Source: an uncultured Bacteroides sp. (GTDB taxonomy: Bacteria; Bacteroidota; Bacteroidia; Bacteroidales; Bacteroidaceae). Taken from it: DNA of 64,000 nucleotides. How positions within the stretch are numbered: position 1 is the first letter of the stretch; the number at the start of each line of letters is the position of its first letter. The position numbers were made by a program, and so were the translations under genes. Location of the stretch: positions 1-64,000 of the forward strand of contig USLU01000011.1 in assembly GCA_900555635.1 (NCBI GenBank). Reading direction: 5' to 3'. The notes beneath the pieces were generated by a model that worked only from the letters and a program-made list of their open reading frames with translations, had not been told where the DNA came from and ran no database searches. Below, in pieces: positions 50,268 through 57,619 of this stretch.

Positions 50268-52505
50268 ATGAAAAAGGATTTATTGAAAGTTTCCATCCGG
50301 CAGAACGCCATTTATCTGCCTGAGGTCGAGAAAATGGAGAAGACAAATTTGAAGTCTACCACTATTGCATTGGTAGCTCAATTGAGAAAGACAGGCTATG
50401 GCTTGACGGAGAACCTGTTGTGGGCGGTTAACGAACTGACTCCTGCCGAACAGCTGGAAATACTGCAAATGATAAAAGAGATCCTGGGGGTGAATTTGAA
50501 CTGGGCTCCATTGGTGAAAGGTTGGGACACTCCTACGGGAGAATCGCAGTTTGACCACTGGATAACATGGATTGCCAATCTGTTTCAAATAAAGAATGGT
50601 GTAAAGTTGCCTTGCGGACACATCATTCCGGACAACACTTTCCCTTTAGATCGATATAACGGTTGTCCTTTCTGTGGCACTCCTTTTGAGACGGCACGTA
50701 CTGAATATTTCGGTCAGGGAAGCAAATTGAAGTTATTGGAACTTTGGCAATGCACCGAGGTAGAAAGCTTTTTCAAGGATTTGCTCGAATCGCATACGGC
50801 ACTGGATGCCACACAGGCAGATAGCCTGAAAATCTTGCTTCGTGAACTACCGTTGCCGGATGCAAGAATAGGTATGAAAGAAACTGTGATGCTGGTAGTA
50901 GATACATTGATTGAAGAAGGCAAGGAAACGGAAGCACAAATCTGCTTCACTACTCCGAACGATGTGTTACGCTATTTGTGGTACAAGAAAACCGGTTTCC
51001 TGCAAATCATAGAGCCTAAAACTATGATCCGTAAGGCAGGTCGAAACAATGCCCATAAGTGTGGTGCGCTAGCCAAAAGCCAAAAAGCTGCGGAACAGAA
51101 GCGTGAAGAACTGAAACTGAAATACAGCCGTAGGGAATGCCGAATGGTAGCCGCTTGGCTGAACGGTTTGGATATGCCGGTTGAAAAGTGTTGCGAAATC
51201 ATGCATCCCAAAAGAGAAATATGGGTAAGGATGATACGTGCTTTGCGTTTGGCAGAGTATGCACGTAAAGAAGGATTTGAAAAACTGAAGGAGTTGATGG
51301 ATGTATTCTATAATGAGACATATCCCGTTTGGCAAGGTAAGGTGGATGCCTATCGACTGAAAGCTGATGCGGAGAGAACTTTTGCATTATTGAAACAGCG
51401 TCCGGGTTTGTTTGCACGTTCTTTGTTTGTCAACATGTTGTGGTTCGGACCGGAAGATACGTTGGCAGCTTTTAGGGAAATCATGCATCTGTTACCGGCA
51501 CGCCTAATCCTTACATTGGGCATGTATGCCGAAAGCTATTTCGATCCCGAACGAAAAAGACTGGTTAAGCCTTTAGGTGGTAACGCCAAGTTGATAGACC
51601 ATCATTATTTGCTTGATATCTATCTGCCCGAGCAACTGAAGGATATGGTAGCTCAAGTAAATAAATTATGCGAAGAGGTGGTAACTGCCCGCTTTGCAGG
51701 GATAGCGACCGAAAGCAAAAGTATGTATATAGACCCGATGCTGTTTCATATTCCGTTGTCTATAGGCGACCGTAGCAGTACGATACAGGATGCTTCTTGT
51801 GCTTTACAGGGAACACGCTTCCCGGTTGAAGGTGACAATGTACGTCTCTTTATGCAGTGGGGAGCAGGGCTTCCTGCCCAACATTTGGATATGGACTTGA
51901 GTTGCCACATCGCTCTGCCTTATACTACGGAAGTATGTAGTTATTTTCAGCTGCATGTTCCCGGCGCAAAGCACAGTGGAGATATTCAATACATTCCCAA
52001 CAAGACAGGTACAGCGGAATATATCGAACTCGAACTGAAAGAACTGGATCGTATTGGTGCCCGTTATGTGGCTTTTACTTGCAATGCCTATAGTTGTGGG
52101 GATATCACTCCCAATCTGGTGGTGGGTTGGATGAACTCAGCTTATCCAATGAAGATTTCACAGAAGAATGGAGTGGCATACGACCCGTCTTGTGTACAAC
52201 ATCAGGTAAAGGTATCTCAAAGCATGATGAAGGGGCTTGTATTTGGAGTACTGAAAGTGAAAGAAAGAGAAATTATATGGTTGGAAGTGCCTTTTGGCGG
52301 ACAGACCGTAACGGCTCTGAATGCACAGACCATAGAAGCCTACTTGGATAAACTGGATGCAAAAACTTCTATAGGCGAATTATTGGCTATAAAAGCCAAA
52401 GCACAGCAGTTGGAAATAGTTGAAGCTCCCGAAGCGGATGAAGTCTATACACGTGAATGGGCTATGAATAGTGCAGCTGTGAGCAGGTTACTGATTGGGG
52501 AGTGA
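50268..52505 (+). CDS. Large zinc-knuckle protein with TerD-like C-terminal domain
   Basis: 745-residue cytoplasmic protein without signal or membrane segment. Residues 1-110 are helical; a zinc-knuckle candidate follows (C116-x-H118 and C133-x2-C136 in LPCGHII and NGCPFCGTPF). About 150-480 is helical and rich in Lys/Arg, with repeat-like helices (AECRMVAAWLNGLDMPVEKC-like region, KAGRNNAHKCGALAKSQKAAEQKREELKLKY) that could bind RNA. Residues about 530-680 resemble a TerD-type domain: DMDLSCHIALPY, AKHSGDIQY, AEYIELELKEL, ARYVAFTCNAYS and FGVLKVKEREIIWLEVP. I do not know a proven function. Its neighbours, a WYL regulator and a tRNA-like RNA, suggest it is the protein partner of that RNA. Confidence 0.7.
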   Translation: MKKDLLKVSIRQNAIYLPEVEKMEKTNLKSTTIALVAQLRKTGYGLTENLLWAVNELTPAEQLEILQMIKEILGVNLNWAPLVKGWDTPTGESQFDHWITWIANLFQIKNGVKLPCGHIIPDNTFPLDRYNGCPFCGTPFETARTEYFGQGSKLKLLELWQCTEVESFFKDLLESHTALDATQADSLKILLRELPLPDARIGMKETVMLVVDTLIEEGKETEAQICFTTPNDVLRYLWYKKTGFLQIIEPKTMIRKAGRNNAHKCGALAKSQKAAEQKREELKLKYSRRECRMVAAWLNGLDMPVEKCCEIMHPKREIWVRMIRALRLAEYARKEGFEKLKELMDVFYNETYPVWQGKVDAYRLKADAERTFALLKQRPGLFARSLFVNMLWFGPEDTLAAFREIMHLLPARLILTLGMYAESYFDPERKRLVKPLGGNAKLIDHHYLLDIYLPEQLKDMVAQVNKLCEEVVTARFAGIATESKSMYIDPMLFHIPLSIGDRSSTIQDASCALQGTRFPVEGDNVRLFMQWGAGLPAQHLDMDLSCHIALPYTTEVCSYFQLHVPGAKHSGDIQYIPNKTGTAEYIELELKELDRIGARYVAFTCNAYSCGDITPNLVVGWMNSAYPMKISQKNGVAYDPSCVQHQVKVSQSMMKGLVFGVLKVKEREIIWLEVPFGGQTVTALNAQTIEAYLDKLDAKTSIGELLAIKAKAQQLEIVEAPEADEVYTREWAMNSAAVSRLLIGE

Positions 52506-52523
52506 TAGATAATATCTATAATC

Positions 52524-52571
52524 GCAGTACAAGTTTAATATGCTTTCGGCAGGCATATAATCTTGTACTGC
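52524..52571. terminator. Bidirectional hairpin after the TerD-like gene
   Basis: GCAGTACAAG (52524-52533) pairs with CTTGTACTGC (52562-52571), and inner TTAATATGC/GCATATAA extend it imperfectly. It lies between convergent genes; a T-rich stretch follows on the plus strand. Confidence 0.75.
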
Positions 52572-52583
52572 TTTATGTTTTTC

Positions 52584-53012
52584 TTACTGTTTTTTCAGTA
52601 TAAACCAAGATGCAAGTTCGCCGGTAACTTCCTTTTTGTCTCCGTCAAGGTGTGTCAGGGTGTTTTCGCCTATCTTATAATATTGTGGTTGACCGTCTGT
52701 TGTCAATGTCAACATATTCCCTTCAATGACGTATGTACCGGTTTCTGTGAAAGTGGCATCTTTACGGTCTATGTAGTCGGAAATGAGAGTGAAAGTCTTG
52801 TCACTGTTTAGAGTAAGGGTAGTATTTATCCCCGGGCAGTCGGCAGCAGGAAATGTTCCTTTATAGGTACCTGCAATATCCAGAGAATTCTCGGCGGTAT
52901 GCATATCTGCCACTTGGGTAGAATCGGCGTTTGTTGGCTGACCGGATTTAGGATTGTTGCCACAAGCAACCAGCATCAGGCATGAACATGCCAGAACAAA
53001 GATCTTTTTCAT
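52584..53012 (-). CDS. NlpE-like lipoprotein
   Basis: 142-residue predicted lipoprotein with signal MKKIFVLACSCLMLVACGN (lipobox LVAC). A linker rich in Asn/Ser/Thr precedes the NlpE N-terminal-type domain: GTYKGTFPAADCPGINTTLTLNSDKTFTL and VIEGNMLTLTTDGQPQYYKI. The family usually has CxxC in PCADC; here the first Cys is Ala (PAADC), so the redox or metal pair is lost. NlpE proteins report surface and envelope stress in enterobacteria; in Bacteroides the role is not settled. It lies 115 bases after an ECF sigma gene on the same strand. Confidence 0.82.
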   Translation of the reverse strand: MKKIFVLACSCLMLVACGNNPKSGQPTNADSTQVADMHTAENSLDIAGTYKGTFPAADCPGINTTLTLNSDKTFTLISDYIDRKDATFTETGTYVIEGNMLTLTTDGQPQYYKIGENTLTHLDGDKKEVTGELASWFILKKQ

Positions 53013-53127
53013 AATTCATTGTTTTAGTTTAGACTGCAAAGCTAAGATTTTGTTATGAACATTGGCGGATTAAAGATACAAATTTTCTTATTTGAGGCAT
53101 GCAAACATGCAACTCTGAGTATTCAGC

Positions 53128-53679
53128 CTACAGCAATGACCATAAAAGGCATGAGATCGCTTTCCGTATTTCTTTCAAAGCGAGGCTCAGTTGGCTTTCT
53201 ACATTCCGTTTGGTGGTATTCAGCCTGATAGCAATTTCTTCATTGCTTAATCCTTCGTTGCGGCTTAGCTTATAGATTTCTTTCCGTTGCTGCGGCATCT
53301 GCTCAACGGTGTCATCTATCAGTATACCAAGCTCGCGGGCTATCAGTTCTTCTTCCGAAGTAGAACTGCATGCCTGACTGGAGGTGTTATCCAAGTAAGC
53401 ATTCTCCACATACTTATGTTTCAGATAGTTGATAGCGGCATTTCTTGCGATGGTGTGCAGGTACGAGTCAAACGATTTGGATGTGTTTATGGAGCGATGG
53501 TTTATCCATAGATTTACAAACAATTCTTCTGCCAGTTCTTCGGCATCGGCTTCGGACTTGATATAACTGTAGATAAATGTTTTGACTTTAGAGTAATAAG
53601 CAATGAAAACAGTTTCGAAAGCAGCATGACTGCCATGTTGCAAGGTTTCGAGTGTGGTTGTGTCTACATTACTGTTCAT
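53128..53679 (-). CDS. ECF RNA polymerase sigma factor
   Basis: 183-residue sigma-70 family protein with only regions 2 and 4. Region 2 is AFETVFIAYYSKVKTFIYSYIKSEADAEELAEELFVNLWINH plus SFDSYLHTIARNAAINYLKHK; region 4 is EQMPQQRKEIYKLSRNEGLSNEEIAIRLNTTKRNVESQLSLALKEIRKA. The sequence is of the Bacteroides FecI-like type that normally precedes a FecR gene. Here no FecR follows; the nearest is at 47428-48399 on the same strand, across 4.7 kb holding the WYL/RNA/TerD-like unit. It may regulate the NlpE-like gene as well. Confidence 0.93.
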   Translation of the reverse strand: MNSNVDTTTLETLQHGSHAAFETVFIAYYSKVKTFIYSYIKSEADAEELAEELFVNLWINHRSINTSKSFDSYLHTIARNAAINYLKHKYVENAYLDNTSSQACSSTSEEELIARELGILIDDTVEQMPQQRKEIYKLSRNEGLSNEEIAIRLNTTKRNVESQLSLALKEIRKAISCLLWSLL

Positions 53680-53787
53680 ATCTTCCAGTCAGAGAATGTT
53701 TAGATGGAGACAAAAGAAGCAATTATTTAGTTTAGAAAAGAGTTTCGTTGGGAAAGATTAAGATGTATCGTTCATTTTTTACAAAAG

Positions 53788-53827
53788 AAAGGACTACACC
53801 TTCTAAGTGGAAATGGTGTAGTCCTTT
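53788..53827. terminator. Hairpin terminator with AAAGGACTACACC arms
   Basis: 13-base arms AAAGGACTACACC (53788-53800) and GGTGTAGTCCTTT (53815-53827) around a 14-base loop, 16 bases past the end of the GNAT gene. It is the same family as the hairpin at 44569-44651. Confidence 0.8.
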
Positions 53828-53842
53828 TCTGTATGCTGGATT

Positions 53843-54361
53843 TTACATCTTAATTAGCCCTGTAATTCCGTTCAGTGCTTCCGGTACTAATTCTTTTACC
53901 ATTACATATTCTGCCGGTAGACTTTCGTGGTTTATACCATATAAATGAGTTAATTTATAGCCAAAACGTTGATAGTAGTTAGGATCGCCAATTAAGAATG
54001 CTGATTCGTAACCCATTGTCTGGGCAATGCGTAATCCTTCCTTCATTAAGGCAGAGCCTGCACCTACGCTACGGTATTCGAGTAGTACAGAGAGTGGGGC
54101 AACTAATAATGTATGATATTTGCTGCCGTCAGGTTGCGTGACGTAGGTCTTTGTCAGCATAATATGCCCGATGATCTTACCATCCTGTTCTGCTACTAAA
54201 TCCAGTTGAGGAATGTAATTCTCACTATTGCGCAGTCCTGCGGCAAAGTCTTGCTCGCTGCCATCACGATGTTCTGCGGTTTCAAATGCAGTTTTAATCA
54301 GGTTGTAAACTGTAGTATAATCCGCTTCTGTAATTTGTCTTACTATGAAATTCTTTTTCAT
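53843..54361 (-). CDS. GNAT-family N-acetyltransferase
   Basis: 172-residue acetyltransferase using acetyl-CoA. The fold is shown by FIVRQITEADYTTVYNLIKTAF at the start, DLVAEQDGKIIGHIMLTKTYV, the CoA-binding LAPLSVLLEYRSVGAGSALMKEGLRIAQTMGYESAFLIGDPNYYQRFGY, and a C-terminal extension. This arrangement matches the YhbS-like predicted acetyltransferases. The acceptor is unknown. It has its own terminator and a candidate upstream promoter. Confidence 0.88.
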   Translation of the reverse strand: MKKNFIVRQITEADYTTVYNLIKTAFETAEHRDGSEQDFAAGLRNSENYIPQLDLVAEQDGKIIGHIMLTKTYVTQPDGSKYHTLLVAPLSVLLEYRSVGAGSALMKEGLRIAQTMGYESAFLIGDPNYYQRFGYKLTHLYGINHESLPAEYVMVKELVPEALNGITGLIKM

Positions 54362-54444
54362 GATTTCTTCTTTTTTTATGATATAATGTATGGATGTAAA
54401 AAGATTGTCCGAAACATGAACATGTCGAACAATTGGAAATAGAC

Positions 54445-54470
54445 CAGTCTGATTACGAATAATCAGACTG
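54445..54470. terminator. Perfect 11-bp hairpin
   Basis: CAGTCTGATTA, loop CGAA, TAATCAGACTG. It lies between the GNAT gene and the outer-membrane-protein gene on the same strand, where it could end the longer transcript or sit in the GNAT leader. Confidence 0.65.
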
Positions 54471-54509
54471 TATTATGCGGATATTTTAACGCTTTGTAGT
54501 TTCACGCAG

Positions 54510-54517
54510 CAAAGGTA
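54510..54517 (-). promoter_or_regulatory. Candidate -7 element for the GNAT gene
   Basis: Minus strand TACCTTTG, 148 bases before the GNAT start and upstream of the 11-bp hairpin, so the hairpin would be part of the leader. Confidence 0.35.
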
Positions 54518-54554
54518 TGAAATGTTTTGATATAAACTATTGGTTGGGAATGAT

Positions 54555-55079
54555 TTAATAGATGAGACCTATCTTTAGAGAAATAGAATTGTGATTCAGT
54601 TTCTCTGCAAATTCAGTAATCAACAGTGAATTCTCATATCTTTTCAGCCTTTCTAACTTCTGTAGCTCATATCCTAAAGCGCAAAAGAGTTGTATCTTAT
54701 TATGGATTTTATATTGTACTCCTACAGACGGATTCAGATAGAAACCTCCATTCGCATTTTTGTTTGGTGCAAAGCTGTAACCGACGCTACATTCCAGATA
54801 AGGAGTGAACTTCCGGGGTTTGAGAATGGCGAATTTAACATCGGCAAATAAAGGTATCAGTGCTTTCTCATAAAAAGAAATACCTGATCCTACGCCTGCT
54901 GAAAAGCGATTGTTGATTTCATAGTGCCCCAGAACTTGCCATGTGAACGGAGTGGATGTAGGAGGATTCATGGATATTCCTGTTCCTATACTTGTGGAAA
55001 AGGAGAGCCGTTCCGGCAACTGCGCATTCAGTGTTATAGATGTAATAACAAAGAATAGAACGAGTAATATCTTTCTCAT
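54555..55079 (-). CDS. Outer-membrane beta-barrel protein
   Basis: 174-residue exported protein with signal MRKILLVLFFVITSITLNAQ. The mature part alternates hydrophobic residues as in a small barrel (RLSFSTSIGTGISMNPP, RFSAGVGSGISFYEKALIPLFADVKFAIL, FTPYLECSVGYSFAP, GGFYLNPSVGVQYKI) and ends ISLKIGLIY. It overlaps the lipoprotein gene upstream by 4 bases (ATGA), so the two are co-translated. No specific function is recognised. Confidence 0.72.
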   Translation of the reverse strand: MRKILLVLFFVITSITLNAQLPERLSFSTSIGTGISMNPPTSTPFTWQVLGHYEINNRFSAGVGSGISFYEKALIPLFADVKFAILKPRKFTPYLECSVGYSFAPNKNANGGFYLNPSVGVQYKIHNKIQLFCALGYELQKLERLKRYENSLLITEFAEKLNHNSISLKIGLIY

Positions 55080-55798
55080 TGAATTTGGATGCTTATTTGT
55101 TTTACAATGTGCAAGGCGGTAGTTAACTCTGAGACATCTTTATAAATAGTACCGGAAGTTCCGTCAGGACTGCTATGACCTATCAAAGTAGCTTCGAATG
55201 ATTTTTTTCCTGACTTCAAGTCTACGAGGGCTGCATAGATAACAGCCGGTTGACCACTTCCTTCTTTTCCGCCCGAATAATTCTGTTCTCCTTCTTGTGC
55301 AGACTTAGGATAGTACTCATTAAAATCTGTAGAATGATTGATTTCTACTTTGACAACAAACTGTTTGGGCATATCCTTCGTGCGTAGTTTTACATCGAAA
55401 CTGCCTTGAGGGGTAGCACCGGATATTCCGTCCACCACTGGCTGATCTTTCGTAGGGAGATAGAGTCCGTCCGTGTACTTTACACCTCGTGAATAGCACC
55501 AATGCGGCAAAGCCTCTTTGCGCCTGTTGCCTCCCGAAGCCTGCCAGGATTCAGTGGCTATTTTGTGAGTAACATAGAGGGTAGAGAGATAGTTCCCTTG
55601 GGCATCTTCCAACCACACGGCTATCTGTGGCGGATTTTTCTTTTTAATACCTAGAAACAACGGGAAGTCATGCAACCATTCTGAACCTTGTTCTACACAT
55701 ACTTTGATATCTCCTTGGCTATATTCAATCAGTTCCTGCTGGCAGGAAGAGAAGCTAAGGAGCGATAAATAGAGGAATGCTAATACCATTTTCTTCAT
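55076..55798 (-). CDS. Predicted lipoprotein, DUF2271-like
   Basis: 240-residue protein with lipoprotein signal MKKMVLAFLYLSLLSFSSCQQ (cysteine at about 19). The mature part has PQIAVWLEDAQGNYLSTLYVTHKIATESW, GATPQGSFDVKLRTKDMPKQFVVKVEIN and QPAVIYAALVDLKSGKKSFEATLIGHSSPDG, a pattern I associate with periplasmic DUF2271 proteins, though not firmly. It lies directly upstream of an outer-membrane barrel gene with ATGA overlap. The function is unknown. Confidence 0.65.
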   Translation of the reverse strand: MKKMVLAFLYLSLLSFSSCQQELIEYSQGDIKVCVEQGSEWLHDFPLFLGIKKKNPPQIAVWLEDAQGNYLSTLYVTHKIATESWQASGGNRRKEALPHWCYSRGVKYTDGLYLPTKDQPVVDGISGATPQGSFDVKLRTKDMPKQFVVKVEINHSTDFNEYYPKSAQEGEQNYSGGKEGSGQPAVIYAALVDLKSGKKSFEATLIGHSSPDGTSGTIYKDVSELTTALHIVKQISIQIQ

Positions 55799-55863
55799 GT
55801 TAGTTTAATTAATATGTTATTATTAGTATGTTACCAAATGGAAACATTAAGGGCAAAAAAATA

Positions 55864-56820
55864 TCAGATTAGTATTCTTTCTATTTCTTTGCGGGGTGAA
55901 TAGGGGGCAGGTTCTGCATAGCCTATTCTTAATAGAATAGTTGGGCACTGATTGTCGATAGGAAGAACCTTTTGCAGGTCGGAAGCTAATGCACCTACTT
56001 CACAAGGCTGATTCATGAAGGCACAACTGATCCCTTCCTCAGTGAGTTTGAGTAAGAAGCGTTGCAAGGTGCGTCCTGAATTGATCCACTCTCCGAAGGT
56101 GTTAGTACAAGTAGTGAATAATACAAAATGTGAGGAAGAATTGATCTTTTTCATATCGGACTTGTTCTGTAGATTTGGTTTTAGAAACATACTTACTATA
56201 GGTTTGGCGATACTTTGGGGGAGTGCCGGACTTCCGAAAACCTGGTAACTCAAACCGTCTTGTGTTGCTTCTATTTGCTTGGGATTAAATCGCATCCATG
56301 AGAGCAGTTCCGTTTTGAAAGGCTTATCATTCATTTGAATTTTATTCCCTTCTCTGATATATCCTTTTATGGTTTGAGCAATTGCACCCTCTTTTTCGAA
56401 AATGTAAAACTGTACTTGGGCTTCTTTGTGGAGGGATCTTATTTGTCCTAACGTCTCTTCGGAAATATGTTCCCCATTGTAAATACCACGGTTGGTTTGA
56501 CGCTTTTCTATTTGAGTAAATAGGGAATTATCTTCAATATCAGCTTCTCGGACGAGGCTGACTGTTATTCCCTCCGGGCAACAAGAGGTGATTTGAGCTT
56601 TGTAACCTAAGTGGTTAGATGCAATAAATAGATTCTCTACAGCACACCCAAGGCTAATGAATAGCTCCCGATTGTCAGGATCGACCACTGGCAGTGTCAC
56701 CTCGTAGTTTGGTAGAATGGTAATTTCATTATCGGAGATATGGAAGCGCCACGGTTGCGTGTTATGTCCGGATGGGGCTTTAGAGGCAAGGCGTACTATC
56801 TGCAAGAAGTCATTGTTCAT
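55864..56820 (-). CDS. Nitroreductase-like protein of the Acg type
   Basis: 318-residue protein with the opening IVRLASKAPSGHNTQPWRFHISD, which matches the nitroreductase fold and the flavin-binding RxxxSxxNxQPWR-like start. Other features are RELFISLGCAVENLFIASNHLGY, TQIEKRQTNRGIYNGE and CAFMNQPCEVGALASDL. This corresponds to the Acg-type nitroreductase relatives. Whether it keeps FMN is unclear. Its start overlaps the end of a TetR gene by 11 bases, suggesting it is the target of that regulator. Confidence 0.8.
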   Translation of the reverse strand: MNNDFLQIVRLASKAPSGHNTQPWRFHISDNEITILPNYEVTLPVVDPDNRELFISLGCAVENLFIASNHLGYKAQITSCCPEGITVSLVREADIEDNSLFTQIEKRQTNRGIYNGEHISEETLGQIRSLHKEAQVQFYIFEKEGAIAQTIKGYIREGNKIQMNDKPFKTELLSWMRFNPKQIEATQDGLSYQVFGSPALPQSIAKPIVSMFLKPNLQNKSDMKKINSSSHFVLFTTCTNTFGEWINSGRTLQRFLLKLTEEGISCAFMNQPCEVGALASDLQKVLPIDNQCPTILLRIGYAEPAPYSPRKEIERILI

Positions 56821-57433
56821 GGTTCTCTGATTTAAAATATTTATCTATCAATGTATTTATTCCTTCGCTGATTTGTTCCCAACCGGCGTTTTCATTAATA
56901 GCGATACCATTGAATACCGGACAAAATTCTTCGAGCATCACCAAGTAGGTTATGGAAGCAGTCAGTAAGGAGGCCATTACCGCAATCTCTTTTTGAGGTA
57001 GTCCTGTGAGCTCACATACTTTTTCTACCAAATTGATGCCGACCTTCTCTCTTTGTTCTCTTAATTGGGCTATCATCTCATTGTTGCAGGATAATTCCCA
57101 TCGGTATAGTCTTTTAGCTGTAGGATTATTGCGTAGCTCTTCTATCTGATTTTGAAACGTCTGTTTTAGGAATACGGGTAAATCTTCCCGGCTTGGAAAG
57201 TCAAGTGGAAAATTAATCCAGAAGTCATGTTGTCTGATGTAGGTAGTTATAAGCCCTTCTACCGAACCGAAATAGCGGTATATCAGTATTTTCGATACGC
57301 CAGACTGAGCAGCTACCGCATTAATGCCGATTTTCTCGAATCCGTTTTCTGCAATCATCCTGCCTATGGTATCTATCAACCGCCTTTCTGTGGCTTCTCT
57401 ATCTCTTTCTGCCAGAGTGCTTTTCTCTTTCAT
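56810..57433 (-). CDS. TetR/AcrR-family regulator
   Basis: 207-residue repressor-type protein. The helix-turn-helix is at about 15-60: RRLIDTIGRMIAENGFEKIGINAVAAQSGVSKILIYRYFGSVEGL. The remainder is a helical ligand-binding domain. The ATG at 57433 was chosen because upstream in-frame codons add a hydrophobic, unlikely extension. It overlaps the nitroreductase-like gene downstream and diverges from uraA. Confidence 0.9.
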   Translation of the reverse strand: MKEKSTLAERDREATERRLIDTIGRMIAENGFEKIGINAVAAQSGVSKILIYRYFGSVEGLITTYIRQHDFWINFPLDFPSREDLPVFLKQTFQNQIEELRNNPTAKRLYRWELSCNNEMIAQLREQREKVGINLVEKVCELTGLPQKEIAVMASLLTASITYLVMLEEFCPVFNGIAINENAGWEQISEGINTLIDKYFKSENHEQ

Positions 57434-57592
57434 TTTACTAATGTTACTATTCGGGAACAAATATATGTTACTTGTTGGAAACATACAAGTGAATCAGCAG
57501 AAAAGTACAAAAAAAGTGTATCTTGGTATAACTTCTATATTTCTATACCCAAAATAGTGAATCGATATTCTATATGTTTTTGATATAAAGAT

Positions 57593-57600
57593 TAACTTTG
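57593..57600 (+). promoter_or_regulatory. Candidate -7 element for uraA
   Basis: TAACTTTG matches TAnnTTTG and lies 20 bases before the ATG, giving a short 5' leader of about 13 bases. Confidence 0.45.
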
Positions 57601-57619
57601 CAGACAAACTATTTATTTC

